From: Drosophila miranda
Taxonomy: Eukaryota > Arthropoda > Insecta > Diptera > Drosophilidae
Length of the DNA: 64,000 bases
Direction of reading: 5' to 3'
Assembly (NCBI RefSeq): GCF_003369915.1
Contig: NC_046675.1
Span: 4,774,001-4,838,000 of the forward strand
The translations under genes and the position numbers were made by a program. Of this stretch, positions 1 to 12,300 are shown piece after piece (position 1 is the stretch's first letter; each line of letters begins with the position of its first letter). The notes beneath the pieces are model-generated. The model made no database searches. It was not told the DNA's origin and saw only the letters and a list, made by a program, of their open reading frames with translations.

Positions 1-3000
1 CTTTTACGCCAAGAATTTCCCAAAGAGAAAACCAGAGAAAGACACGTGCCAGGCAGCCCGCCAGCCACCGGCTATTGAGAGTTTCGAAAACGTAGTTTAT
101 TTTTGTGTTGCTTTTGCCTGGCATTTTCTCGTTTAATTTACGTCTGTGAGCGGCCGGCTTTCTTTCACTTCTGTGCGGCTGTGAGCCAGTTTTCTAGAAT
201 TTCTAATAGTCGGGCCAGCAGCAGCAATAGCAATAGCAAAAGCAGCAACTAGCATTCATTATTGTTTGCTTGTAAACGCTTTTTTATTGACTCGAATTAG
301 CGCTCAAGTAGAATTTGATGCCGACATCGACAAAGGCAAACACACAAAATGGAAGGAAAGTCTTATGGCCAGAACGAAGCCAAGAACCCTAAGTGGGCTG
401 CTAGAAAGCGAAATGTTATTGGCCACTTGACACACGGCCAAAAGAACTCTGCACTCGTACACCCCACACCTACCTTTCGGTTCTTGGTCTCTCTCTCTCT
501 CTGTTGCCCTGTCTCCAACTTCAGTCTTCAAGTTCTGTTTGTCACGTAGTTCAAATAAAATGTGTTTTTATGAGACGATTAGTGCTGGGGCCCTCTTCCC
601 TTTCCCCTTTCTCTATGTCTATATCTCTATCTCGCTGGTGCCTAAAGCATATCAACGACAAGGCAAAAAAAAAGTGAAAAGAATGTCAAGTGTTAATTGC
701 CCAGCTTATGGCCATATAGTCTGTCTATCTGTCTGTCTGTCTGTCGGGATGGTGTCTCTGATGAAGATTAAGTTGTAGCTGGAGATGTTTGCTTTTGTCT
801 TTTATAGTTTCCAGAGTGGTGCCATCTTTATGGCCACTAAACGTAGGTAGGGGTCTCTTTGCTCCTGGAGGTACGCCTGGGTTTCTGTGTCATCGGTGTA
901 TAAATGATCATAAATGATTATGGATGGCCATAAGCGAGAAGGCATCCCTCTACACGGATAATCATACTTAATCACTTGCTGGGATGGTGGGAAGGCCTTA
1001 AGAATTGAAATTGTAAGACAAACAAAGTAAGAGCTAAACTAAAAACAGAATAGGGACAGGGGGCAGGGAGCAGGTAAAGCTCAAAGATCTTGTGATCTTA
1101 GGATCCCATTTAAACTATCATTAAAATAAGCTCTACCACAAATCCGAAAGAAAAGATATCAGTTCTATTGTTACACAAAGAAAATGATATTGATTTTAGT
1201 ACATAATCCATAATAGACATACGATAGAATCAATCTGTGGCATACAATGTATGTTTATGGGATTTCATTAGAGCAAACCACTAACCACTACGATCATTAA
1301 AACGGAAAAGAATTCTCTGAGTGAATCTCAGTGAAAAATGAACCGGCAATTTATATCGAAGGAAATATTTGACAGTAGCCCAGTTGCATTAATTCCTTTG
1401 ATCACCATTCAAATGCTATCAAAGAGGAGCCAAATGATTGGAATCACTAATCAATCATCCACATTCCTACGCCTCAACCATAGGATTTTCTGCCTCTTTT
1501 TTATATGTCAACTGTCGTTCTTCATTCTTATCAAATGCATTTATCGAAAAGAGACTTTGGCAGCGAACTCGTTTCGAGTTGCTTAAGCATTTTTGCGATA
1601 CTTCTGAATGACATTATCTATAAGCTAAACAACGCAATTTGCATTGCTAAATGGTTGGATATCCCACCCAGAGACACCCTCCCTGCTCTGCCCCCCGCCG
1701 TCTGTCTATCGTACGTAGAAGTATTTCCACCGATTCGAGGCTGAACATAACTGAAATTCTTTTGCATGTCATGAGCATTTGTGCGGGACCCCGTTACTCT
1801 GAATGTTAGAGGCTAGATGGAGTTCTGCTTGGCCATGGCCATGGCCATGCATTTATGCGCTCTAAACATTGTTAGTTATGCAACCAGCAACCAGTACTCC
1901 CCACTTATGCGGCATGACAACAACGGCATGGCAACAGGCAACAGACAACAGACAACGACAACATCGGGTAACATCAGCCACAACAGCAACAACGACGACA
2001 ACGACGACAATCATTGGCGGGCATCGATGATGATGATGATGATGGCAAGGCCTACATTTCAATGTCATGGCTCGGCTTCCAGTGCTGCCAACAGCTGCCC
2101 AGCGCTACCAATCAAGTTGTTAACTATGCAAAAGTAGTAAATTGCAAAACGGACAAAGCATCAGCACCCAGAGCCACACCAGCACACTGGCACTCTGCCA
2201 CTCCACCACTCCACCACTCCACCACACAATTGTTATGAACTGAACTTTAAATAACAATCAGCCAAGTGCCGTTAAATGAATGCGACATTGTTCAGCGCTG
2301 CAGTGGAGCTTCAGTGCTTCAGAGGAGTAGCTCCAACTGTAGTTCCCCCCCAACTGCATCTCCTTCTCTAGTTCCACCTCTGAGCAATATTAATTTGCGG
2401 CCTTAAGTTAAGGCTAAAATATTTGCATAATAAACGCCAACGCCTTGGCCCCCATTCTACACTGAGCGAATAGCGAATGCACCTGGAAGAGTCTGCAGAT
2501 CTATGGTCACCTAAAGCGCACTCTCATAGTCCCATTCCCATTCCCATTCTTATACTCATTTTCATTGCCGGCCATAAGTTTTGGTGGCGGTGAGCAACTG
2601 CAGTCGCTCACCTCGTACATTTCCGAAAAGTAATGGCCTGGCCAAGAGTGATAATTTATCACTGGCCAGCAGCCGGACATGCAGCAGCGCTAAACTTCAA
2701 CGGTACTTGGACAACAATGCCAACTCCCAGTCGGGGACTCGGACTCCGACTCCAGCTCCGACTCCGACCCGGGCTTTGACTCTGGACTTCGTTTGGACCT
2801 GCTCTCGTTGCAGCAACCATTGTATACCGGTCTCAATTTGTGCTCTCGGCACAGGCACAATCAAATTGATATTTGCTGCTATATTTAGTTTATGATAATG
2901 CCGCCGCGGACTCTGATTCAGTCTCCGTGCTAATATGCCGCTTCCTCCTTGCAGCCAACCGCTCATTTCTCTCCGCACAAAAGCCTTATTTATTATGCAT

Positions 3001-6000
3001 GCTCCGCGGCTCAGAAGAGCTGAGACCAGAGCTGGTCAGGTACTCCGGCAGTCAGTTTTTCCTTGTAGCTGGTGTCTCGCTTTTGTCTCTGGTTTCTTGG
3101 GCAGAATTTCCATTGAGAAAGTGTTTTTTATTATGGCTGCAAAGTCAATTAGCATTTGGCATTTTGCTGGCCTGGCATTTAGTTGGCATAAATTCAAATC
3201 GAACGATCCAAAATATTATTCCTTTTGTTTTGTGCGCGCCATCGGCGATATGGATGGCTGCCTGGGAACCCGCATACGAAACTAGAGAAATCTTTATTGA
3301 ATATATTGAAAGTCAGCCACCAGCCCCCACTCAGCCCCCACTCAGCCCCCGGCCACAGAATCTTTTGTTCTGACCTCTCGAGAGTGGGCCTGAAACCCCA
3401 ATTTCAGATAGTGGTTTTCAATTTAGTTTTCATACTCGTACTCGTATCGAAAAATGAGTTCAGTTTACTCATTGTTTTCAATTGGAAATGCGGATGCTGG
3501 CAACCATTAGCAGAATCGTAATGAAAACTCTGCAGGCCATCGTCTCTGGTACGAGTATTGCGATTCGCTTCACATATGATTAGTTTGTGGCCTAAGTCTT
3601 TTGTTTATGGGCCAGACATTAACAAGGAGGCACGGCCCGGCACACACAAGGATGAGAAGAGGCTGCCTACAAATCGGAATAGCTTGATTTGCGCGGCCAT
3701 CACATAACAGATCTCTCACCTAATAACTAACAGTGGTACTACCCAAACCCACCTCAATCGCCGACTGGCAGAGTGGTTCACATGATTGATAGATGGAGGA
3801 ACAGTCGCTTCCAGCTCCGATGCGGCGGCGGCTTGTTAACGTTCAATTAGTGAAATTGATAGACATATCTAACCTCCGTGGAAAAACATCAACCGAAACG
3901 TTGCATGGAAAATCGTACAGTGGAAAGGGCAGAGGGGAGAGGGGAGAGAGGAATGGGGAAAGAAAAACAAAAGGCCAGGGCAAAACGTTTGCCTAGCCAC
4001 AAATTATATGTTAATTAAAATGGGTTTCGGTTACGCTCACATGGAAATTCTAAGTGATGGACACCACAGAGAATTCTGAAATTTTGAATTGGAAGATGGG
4101 AATGTGTGGCGTCCAAAACCACATGCCACATGCCAGATGCCACACACACGCACATTTACCGTTCTTTTTTCGTTCTTGTCGACGGCCGCACCACCATTCA
4201 TTCTTTCTTGTCCACTTTTGGTCCAATGGCTCATTACATTTGTGGGTTAGCAGGTGAAACCGAACCAAAACGAACCGCAGAGCACCGAAAAGAACAGAAC
4301 AGAACGGAACGGAACCCAAAAAATAAAAAGGGGCAGATAGTAGAAAGATGATGAAGATGGAAGCCCCGAAAAATGGAAAGATATTCTGAAATCCAGGCCC
4401 CAGCTGTACGCTGGGCGGAGGGGGGGAGTGGCCTGCGGTGTCTTATTAAAAGCGCGTTGCGTCTGTTGTCGAGGCCTATAATTAGCATAAATTCATTCAT
4501 ACTCTTACCACTAATTGCAAGTGGAAGTGAGGGTACCATAATGAGTGCTGCCCCTCGCTCTTTCTGTCTATCTTTCATTGTCTGCCACATATATTGCCGT
4601 TCAATCGAGCAGAAGAATGGTGCAGCAGCAGCTCCAGAGACGATCGAAGAAGAAGGAGCTGCAAGAATGGGGAAGCCTCTAAAGGGCCTGAGGCTCTGAC
4701 TGGAGCTGGGATCTGGAGTTGGGATCTAGTAGGGGAGATCGGGCAGCCAGGCAGCATATTGTTTTTTAGTGCAGTATCTTAAAGCATGTTATTAACATTA
4801 ACGGGGCTTTCCCCCCCGGCCACAGCCCTTGTTTGGCTTTCATAATTTATGTGCGAGCGCCGTGTTGCAGGTTTCCAGATTTCCAGGTGTGGGCGTGGCA
4901 CTTGTTTTGCATGCAACCTGCACTGGACCCACCACTCCCCCCCGCCCGATCTCTCTGCCCAGCAAGGGGCATAATTAATTATGTAACTAACGAAACATTA
5001 AACAACATAAAAAACCGAACACAGCACATCCATCGAGCGCAAAAATCTTTTCTCACGCATCCGCTTATTAACCGCTAAATCTTCTTCCCTGTGTCTCTGG
5101 GGCAAAATAATGAGCAGCACTTTAGATTATCTCACAGGTGGCTCATCTCCCTGCCTTTCTCCTCTCCTCTCCTCACTTCACCTCACTTCTCTCTAGTCTA
5201 TGGTCTCTGCTCTTTGCGAATCTTTAGAGACTGTTTTTCTACCTCTTTGTTTGTGATGGTTTTTATGGCCAGTGAAATTATTTAGCGGTACCACGGAATC
5301 GACAGCCAACAGCCAACAGCCGACAGCCGAAACGCATAAAAAATACAATAAAAAAAAAACAACACAACGCGAAAATGTGTTTATTTCGTTGGATCTTTTT
5401 ATGAATGAAAAGATAAAACTTTATTTCACTTTCACGCCGAAAAAAACTTGGCGAAAAACAGGTGGGGCATAGAGAAGTGTGTGTGTTGTAGATCAGAGAT
5501 TCGTTAGTTGCAAAGTGTTAATTGTTTGACGCTTAAGATATGATATTGCATAATTATTATGAAAGAAAGAAGATATTATGGCGGAACAAGAAAATGGTAA
5601 GCACCTCATTTTAGAGCATAGATCACCAAAAGTTGAAGATTTCTAATCAAAAAAAAAAGACAACCGTCAGAATCACGCTTTCAATCGTGATAGTATCTTT
5701 TATCCCAGTTGATGTATCTGGAATGCCAATGCTTCCCAGATTTGGTGAAAACTAGGCCTATGGGGTCGCATCACGTTTCCCCCCAGCATGGGGCCTTCAC
5801 CCACATCCCGACCCCAAGCATTTCCCCATTTCCCAGGCAGCGAACGCTTTTCACACATAAACCGTGGACTAAACAATGTTTTTATTCTTATTGTTTTGCG
5901 GCCTGCAACTGGTACTGTTATTGTGTGGCAGGAACAATAAGATGGTGCAAGAGTGCTGAGTGCTGAGAGCTGAGCGCTGAGACCTGAAAGCTGTAAGTGC

Positions 6001-6369
6001 AGCTGTAGCTTTAATTAAACGCTGCAACACGGGGGGAACAAGTGAGGCAATTAAAGCTCGAACAGAGGCAGACCCAAGACCGAACATTCAACACCGAATG
6101 CCGAATACCAAACAGAAGACACAAAGTTCCGTTTCGTTTCATTCCTGGAAGTGCAAAGCCCCCATACCCATGTGGAGACCCGTCTCCTTCCTTCTTTGAG
6201 TTACAGCAAAACTAATAAAATGCACACCAGGAATTACATAAATTACGCGTAATGCGAAATTAGCTTTCCTAATTAACATTTTGCCAGCCGATCTCTCTAG
6301 CTATTCCGTCTATGTAAAGCTCACTGCGTCTAACCCCCGTCTCCGTATCTGTATCTTTTTCAATTGCAG
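1..6369. other. Non-coding stretch upstream of the ZP gene
   Basis: I see no credible coding exon here. Open frames in the stretch are short, lack splice partners and run through simple repeats: a CT tract near 490, CTGT repeats near 722, CAACGACGA repeats near 1990 and a GAT tract near 2028. The stretch probably holds the promoter and 5' untranslated exon of the ZP gene, because the first coding exon begins directly after an acceptor at 6368-6369. I could not place that exon. Confidence 0.6.
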
Positions 6370-9300
6370 ACAAAATGTTTCTACGCCGCTGCACCTTTCT
6401 GCTGCTGCTCTGCCTAATTGCGAGTGACGCCGCCAGTGCCGCACGCAAAACAAAACGTCCTGTCAAGCCGGTCAAGCAGACCGTACCACGTACCAATGTG
6501 ACGCCTTCGCCAGCGGCCATCTCTGCCTCTGCATCCGCCTCATCCGTAGCCACCAGCAGCAGCAGCAGCAGTGGCAGTAGCTCCACCACGGAATCCAACA
6601 GCGAGGTGGCGGCGGAGGCTGCCACAATTGAAGCCGGCAGCAGCGGAGAGCTGCCCAAGCCCCTGGTGACGCCCAACGAAGCCCAACCGGAGGCCAAAAC
6701 GGACAAATCCCCGGCCCAGCTGCAGGAGGAGGAGTGTGATCCAGATATGATTGGCTTCGAGATCATTACCGGGTAAGTTGGTGCCACTAATGATCCATGA
6801 AGGATCGGGCATAGTTATACCTACTCTTATGAGGGTTCCATACACTGCCAGAAAAAGAATGGTCTAAGATGCCAAATGCATTGCTTTTTGAATAATATTT
6901 GTGGCAAGTACCGATAGGGGTCTTTATATTTCTGAAGAATATTTCATGTAAGAAAACAATTTCTGTGAACGCCCGCACTTAGGAGCTATTCTGAGGGCAT
7001 GAACTATGGAAAGAAAAAGTTGTCTATACTCAAAAACAACCTTTAAATCAAGACTTCTTTGCATTAGCAGAATTCGCAAACCTTCTCCTAATTGAAATGA
7101 GTTTTTGCTGCTTCAAAATGGGTTTCTCTTTAAAAATTGCATAATTATTCGGTGCTTTCCTCCCGGCATATCATAACTGTCACAAAACAATGGCAAAAAT
7201 TTCACTCAACTTTGGCTTATGCAATCCCCTGGCATTATAGAAACTTTATTACATTTTTTATTTAATTTTTGTGCGTTTGTGTGGTTTTCACTTTTGCTTT
7301 TCTTCTAAAATTTGAATGAGGGCCAAGACAAGACAATGCCCAAGCCGAAGGTTCATACAGTTTTAATGAAATGCAACTGACATTGTGGCCAATTAACATT
7401 TCCATAAGAAGAGACCAGACGAGACGAGAAGAAGCCGGGTAGCGGAGAGAGAGCCATAACGGTGAAACAAGTGGGAACCCAGAAATGGAGTCAGTGGAAG
7501 CCCCGACTAACTAGCATATGCAAATGTATCTGTATCTGTGTCTTTGGCTGTGCCTTTCCGGCAGTAGGAGTGACACTATTTGGTTAAAACGTGACTAATC
7601 CGATGACTGGTTCGGTGTCATCGGCCCCAGACCGACTGGCCCGTTCGTTGCCAGAGTCTTTTGTTTTGGGCCCATAATGAAGACTTATGGACCGGTAGAA
7701 TGGCCAGTGAAACACTTTCATTTTCATTAGCTACTCATAAATTCTCTGCCGTATCTTTCGGATCTGTTTGATTTGAACTACTTTATCTCAATTTCAGGTA
7801 TGTGCTATCGGCACCCTCGAAAATGCTGGACACTCTGCCGGGCACCCTGATGCTCACGGACTGTTTGGAGGCCTGCCAGAGCAATGAATCCTGCAGCGCT
7901 GTCAACTACGAAACCGGCTTGTGTGTGCTGTTCAAGACCACGGCCGATAAATTGCCAGGTGAGTTAGAAAGTGTGAGAATATGAGACCACGACGACTACT
8001 CCTCCAGTTGGCTGTTTGTTTTTTGTGCCAAAGAAAGCTCAATAATTTAGCCGGCCACTCAATCCACTCGCTCGCTCGCTCACTCATTCATTCATTCATC
8101 CATTCATTTACTCATTTATTGAGTTCTAGTTCATGCAGGTTGTATGTTGGTTTTTTTTTGCTACTTGTGGCTGAGGCTGAGGCTGTGCCAGTGGCTTTCG
8201 TGGCCAAGAGGCATAAATCACACGAGTGTCTCCCAGTGGCCGCAAACGCCTTTTGCTTTTACGCATGATTTGGCTGGCAGCCAAGGCGGCGACGATGGCG
8301 ACGGCGACGATGCTGTGGCCGGGCTTTGGGCCCAGGAAAACTAGATTTTGCCTATTCTGCAAACTGGCTTTTGGCATTGGCGTTTGCTGGCAGTAACGCA
8401 TAATTTCTGCTGCTGCCACAGCCTTCCCAGTCGTCGAATGTCGATGCAGTTGTCGCTGCTGTTGCCACTGCTGTTGCCACTGTGCCTTTTGCCTCCACTG
8501 TGGCTGCCACATTCAGCTGCTGCTGATTCAGCCTCAGATCAGCCTTCAGCTGCTGCTGCACGCCTGTTACTCTGCAGTGAAGGGGCGTGTGCGTAAAACG
8601 CACCAAATGCTCAACGCACGCACCTCCCATACGCACGGCACCGTTGCTTTTTCCTGATTTTTCCCGGTTTTCCAGGCTTTGTTTTTATCTGTGTGTTCCC
8701 TTCAATCTCTCTCTCTCTCTCACTCTCTAACTCACCCGCTCTCTTTGGTGCATTTTCAGGTTCACTTTCGCGCTCGCAGTTTCCGGTTTTCACCATCTAC
8801 GCACAGAAATCGTGTTTGGGCGTCCGTCCTTGCTCCAAGGCCTGGTGCATCGATCGCGTTCAAGGTTACCGCCTACCCGAACATGTCAAGTCTAGTCAGA
8901 CGGTTCTCTCGCGGCGCGACTGCCTGGAGCTCTGCCTCGGGGAAACCGAATTCACATGCCGGTGAGTGTCACAAAAGGGTCCCAAAATAAGTTCTCCTAA
9001 ATTAGATTCAGGGATAGAAAAGCCTTGCCAAACTGTGATAAAAGTACTACTTGAAAACCCTGAAAAACAGTTCCTATACGTAGTTCTGGAATATAACTTA
9101 GAGTACACTTGTTAAAAGAGCCTAGAATGGCTAAATAGCAAGTTTTTAGTGAACAGATTGAACAGATTACTAGAAAAGTGGGTATACATAGCCATGTAGG
9201 AAAACAATCCCAAAGAACTGATATTAAAATCTACGCATACTACTGATCTTGCTCTCTCTACCATACTGAATCTGAAATGAATCCTTTTTAATATATTTTA

Positions 9301-12300
9301 TTATTTTTGAGCGGCTTAACTTATTGCTTCATGCTCTATGTACATAAACACTTGAACATCCTATCCTAATGCTCTATTATATGTAACTTCTCTTGCTTCT
9401 CTTCCACCTTCCGATCTTCGCCACTTCGCTTTCCGAACTCTTCACCTCTTCCGATCTCTACCGCTCATAATTTTAACCACGAATCAGCTCGGCCAACTAC
9501 TACCGCCACTCGGGTCTGTGCGAACTGTCCGATATGGATCGTATTACCCTCTCGGCCGGCGGCAGCGTAGAGCCCTACGATGGGGCCGACTATCTGGAGA
9601 ATAACTGCGCGGAAGAGCCCAGCAAACTTTGCGAATTCAAGCGCATCTCTGGCAAGATTCTGAAGACTGTCGACTCTGTCTATCAGGACATCAATACCAT
9701 TGACGAGTGCCGTGATCTCTGCCTCAACTCCCCCTACAGGTAAGCATTTCCCTTTCACTGTAGTAAGAGATCCCTTCTCACTGCCTTGATCGTTTGACAG
9801 ATGCCACTCTTATGATTATAACGATACTGGAGACATGGTCTGTCGCCTGTCGCATCACAGTCGCGCCACCCTAACCGACGTGATGGATCCCTATCTGGAT
9901 GTGCCCGAGGCAGCCACCTACGAGCTCTCGGCCTGCTACAACGTGTCCATTGAGTGCCGTTCCGGGGAGATGATCACCAAGATTCGCACCTCCAAGCTCT
10001 TCGACGGCAAGGTCTATGCCAAGGGAGCCCCCAAATCCTGCGCTGTGAATGTGAACAGTTCGCTGGAGTTTGATTTCCGCATGGGCTACAACGACCTCGA
10101 GTGCAATGTCCGCCAGAGTGCCTATGGGCGGTATATGAACGACATTGTCATCCAGCATCACGACATGATCGTCACATCTTCGGATCTGGGACTGGCAGTG
10201 TCCTGCCAGTACGACTTGACCAACAAGACGGTGCTGAACGATGTGGATCTGGGTGTGACAGGTGAAATTGAATCGTCGCTGAGCGAAGAGATCACCATTG
10301 ACTCGCCGAATGTGATCATGAAGATCACCTCACGGGACGGCAGCGACATGAAGCGCATCGCCGAGGTGGGCGATCCCCTGGCCCTTCGCTTCGAGATCGT
10401 CGAACAGAACAGCCCGTACGAGATCTTCGTTAGGGAACTGGTGGCCATGGATGGTTCGGACAGTGCCGAGATAACGCTGATCGATGCTAATGGCTGCCCC
10501 ACCGATCAATACATCATGGGCACCATCCAGAAGCTGACGCACAACCGCAAGGTGCTCCTCTCCCAGTTCGATGCCTTCAAGTTCCCCTCCAGCGAGGTGG
10601 TGCAGTTCCGCGCTCTGGTTACGCCCTGCATACCGCGCTGTGAGCCCGTCATTTGCGATACCGAGGATGGCGCCAGCGGTGAGCTGAAGTCTTTGGTCTC
10701 CTATGGCCGCAAGAAGCGCTCAGTGCTCAATGGCACCGATGGTGGTAAGTGTACTGCCGGTGAGAGCTGCGAGTATCTTTCCCTACTAACTGCCTGAATT
10801 GATTCACAGCCGAGTTCATGGTCAGCACACGCCACCGCCGGGATGTGGGCCCAGTTGATGATAACATACTGCTCGTGCAGTCCATACAAATCACAGACAA
10901 GTTCGGCTTCCAGCCAGAGGACGGCAGCAGCAGCAGCACCACCACCACCACCAATGGCAATGGCAATGACAGCGGATCTGGTCCCCACGAGAAGGCATAT
11001 GCGGGCGTTGCCCAGGACAAGCTCACTTGTCTTAATGGCTATGGTAAGTCCTCTCCTACCACATACCACCTATTCTAGTGATTCCGATTCCGATTCTGGC
11101 TCTCTGTGAAAATGCCCAATCAAGCGCGAATCAAAAGTTACGCGATTTGCATAGACAAGGAGCTAGCAGGACGTTGTCTTCGTCTTCGTCTTCGTCGTCT
11201 CCGTCTGCGTCTTCTGCCGTATCCGTTGTAGTCGTCATTGTAGTCGACTGTCGTGCTGGGTAGCTGGGTGAATCAGCACGGGGGGTATATCGGTGGGGCG
11301 ACGGCGACGGCGACTGGCAGCATCGTGAGCCAGTGAGCTTGTTCTTAGCCCTGGCCCATTGTTGCCTGCTCGCTAATTTTGATAATGAATCAATTTTTCA
11401 TCATTGCCGACTTTGGCCGAATGATTCCTCCTGCATGAGAATTAAATTAGGTTCTGTTCAGGTTCAGATCCCAGCTCTTACTGCCTACTGCATACTGATC
11501 CCCCGCATCCACAGCACAGCAGAGCAGAGCACAGCAGAGCAGAGCACAGCGAAGCGCATCCACCTCCACCTCCGACTGCTGTCCAGAACGTGTTCTGTGA
11601 CTGCATTAAACAAGTTATGATGTTGGCTTGGTGTCTCTGGCTCACGACCAGGTCACTAGTTCAGCTGCAGCTGTGCAGGATTGTGCACGCCTCATTTTCG
11701 TGCGGCGCGAAAACTTTTTCTGCACAGTTGGTAGTCGTCTCCTCCATCCGTTAGCCAGCAGCTGAAAATTTCTCAGTTCTCGGTTTCAGTTTTGCAGCAT
11801 GCAGCATGCAGCTTGCAGCTTGCTCCACTCTGTTTTCAGTTTTCAGAGCTTCCAGCTGCTGCCGTTGCTGTTGCTGCAGGCTGCAGCTTCCATCCACCCA
11901 GCCACCCATCTCCCATGTGTCATTCCTTTGTGGAGCAATTGCCATGCCGCATTAAAGCGAATGCAGCGTTGAAGCGTTAAATTGACAGCTCGTTAGACAG
12001 CAGCAGGTCCAGCCTAAGCTTCAGATCGACTGGGACTACGACTGAGACTGCGATTGGGACTCCGTGCATTGGACCACCGTTCCGTAATCAGCAACATAAA
12101 TTTTTGTTGTAATTACGCGCTGCATTTCAAGGCAGATCAGAGTCGGCCCAGGCCGAGGCTCATTGTCCGCAATTAGAGCAACGGTTTTCTTCTGCTGTTT
12201 AAGCTCATTTGCCACACACATTGTTGGGACGGGACGGGACGTTGGTAGGATGGGATCTCGAGATGGTAGATGATGGTAGATGGCCATGGCCCCGGACAGG

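Noticed and set aside
2873-3373. 166-codon plus-strand frame
   Set aside because: No signal, domain or splice context. Ends in a tandem CAGCCCCCACT tract.
8693-8990. Longer frames over the PAN exon at 8760
   Set aside because: They begin in the CT-rich acceptor tract. The real exon is fixed by acceptor 8758-8759, donor 8962 and phase with its neighbours.
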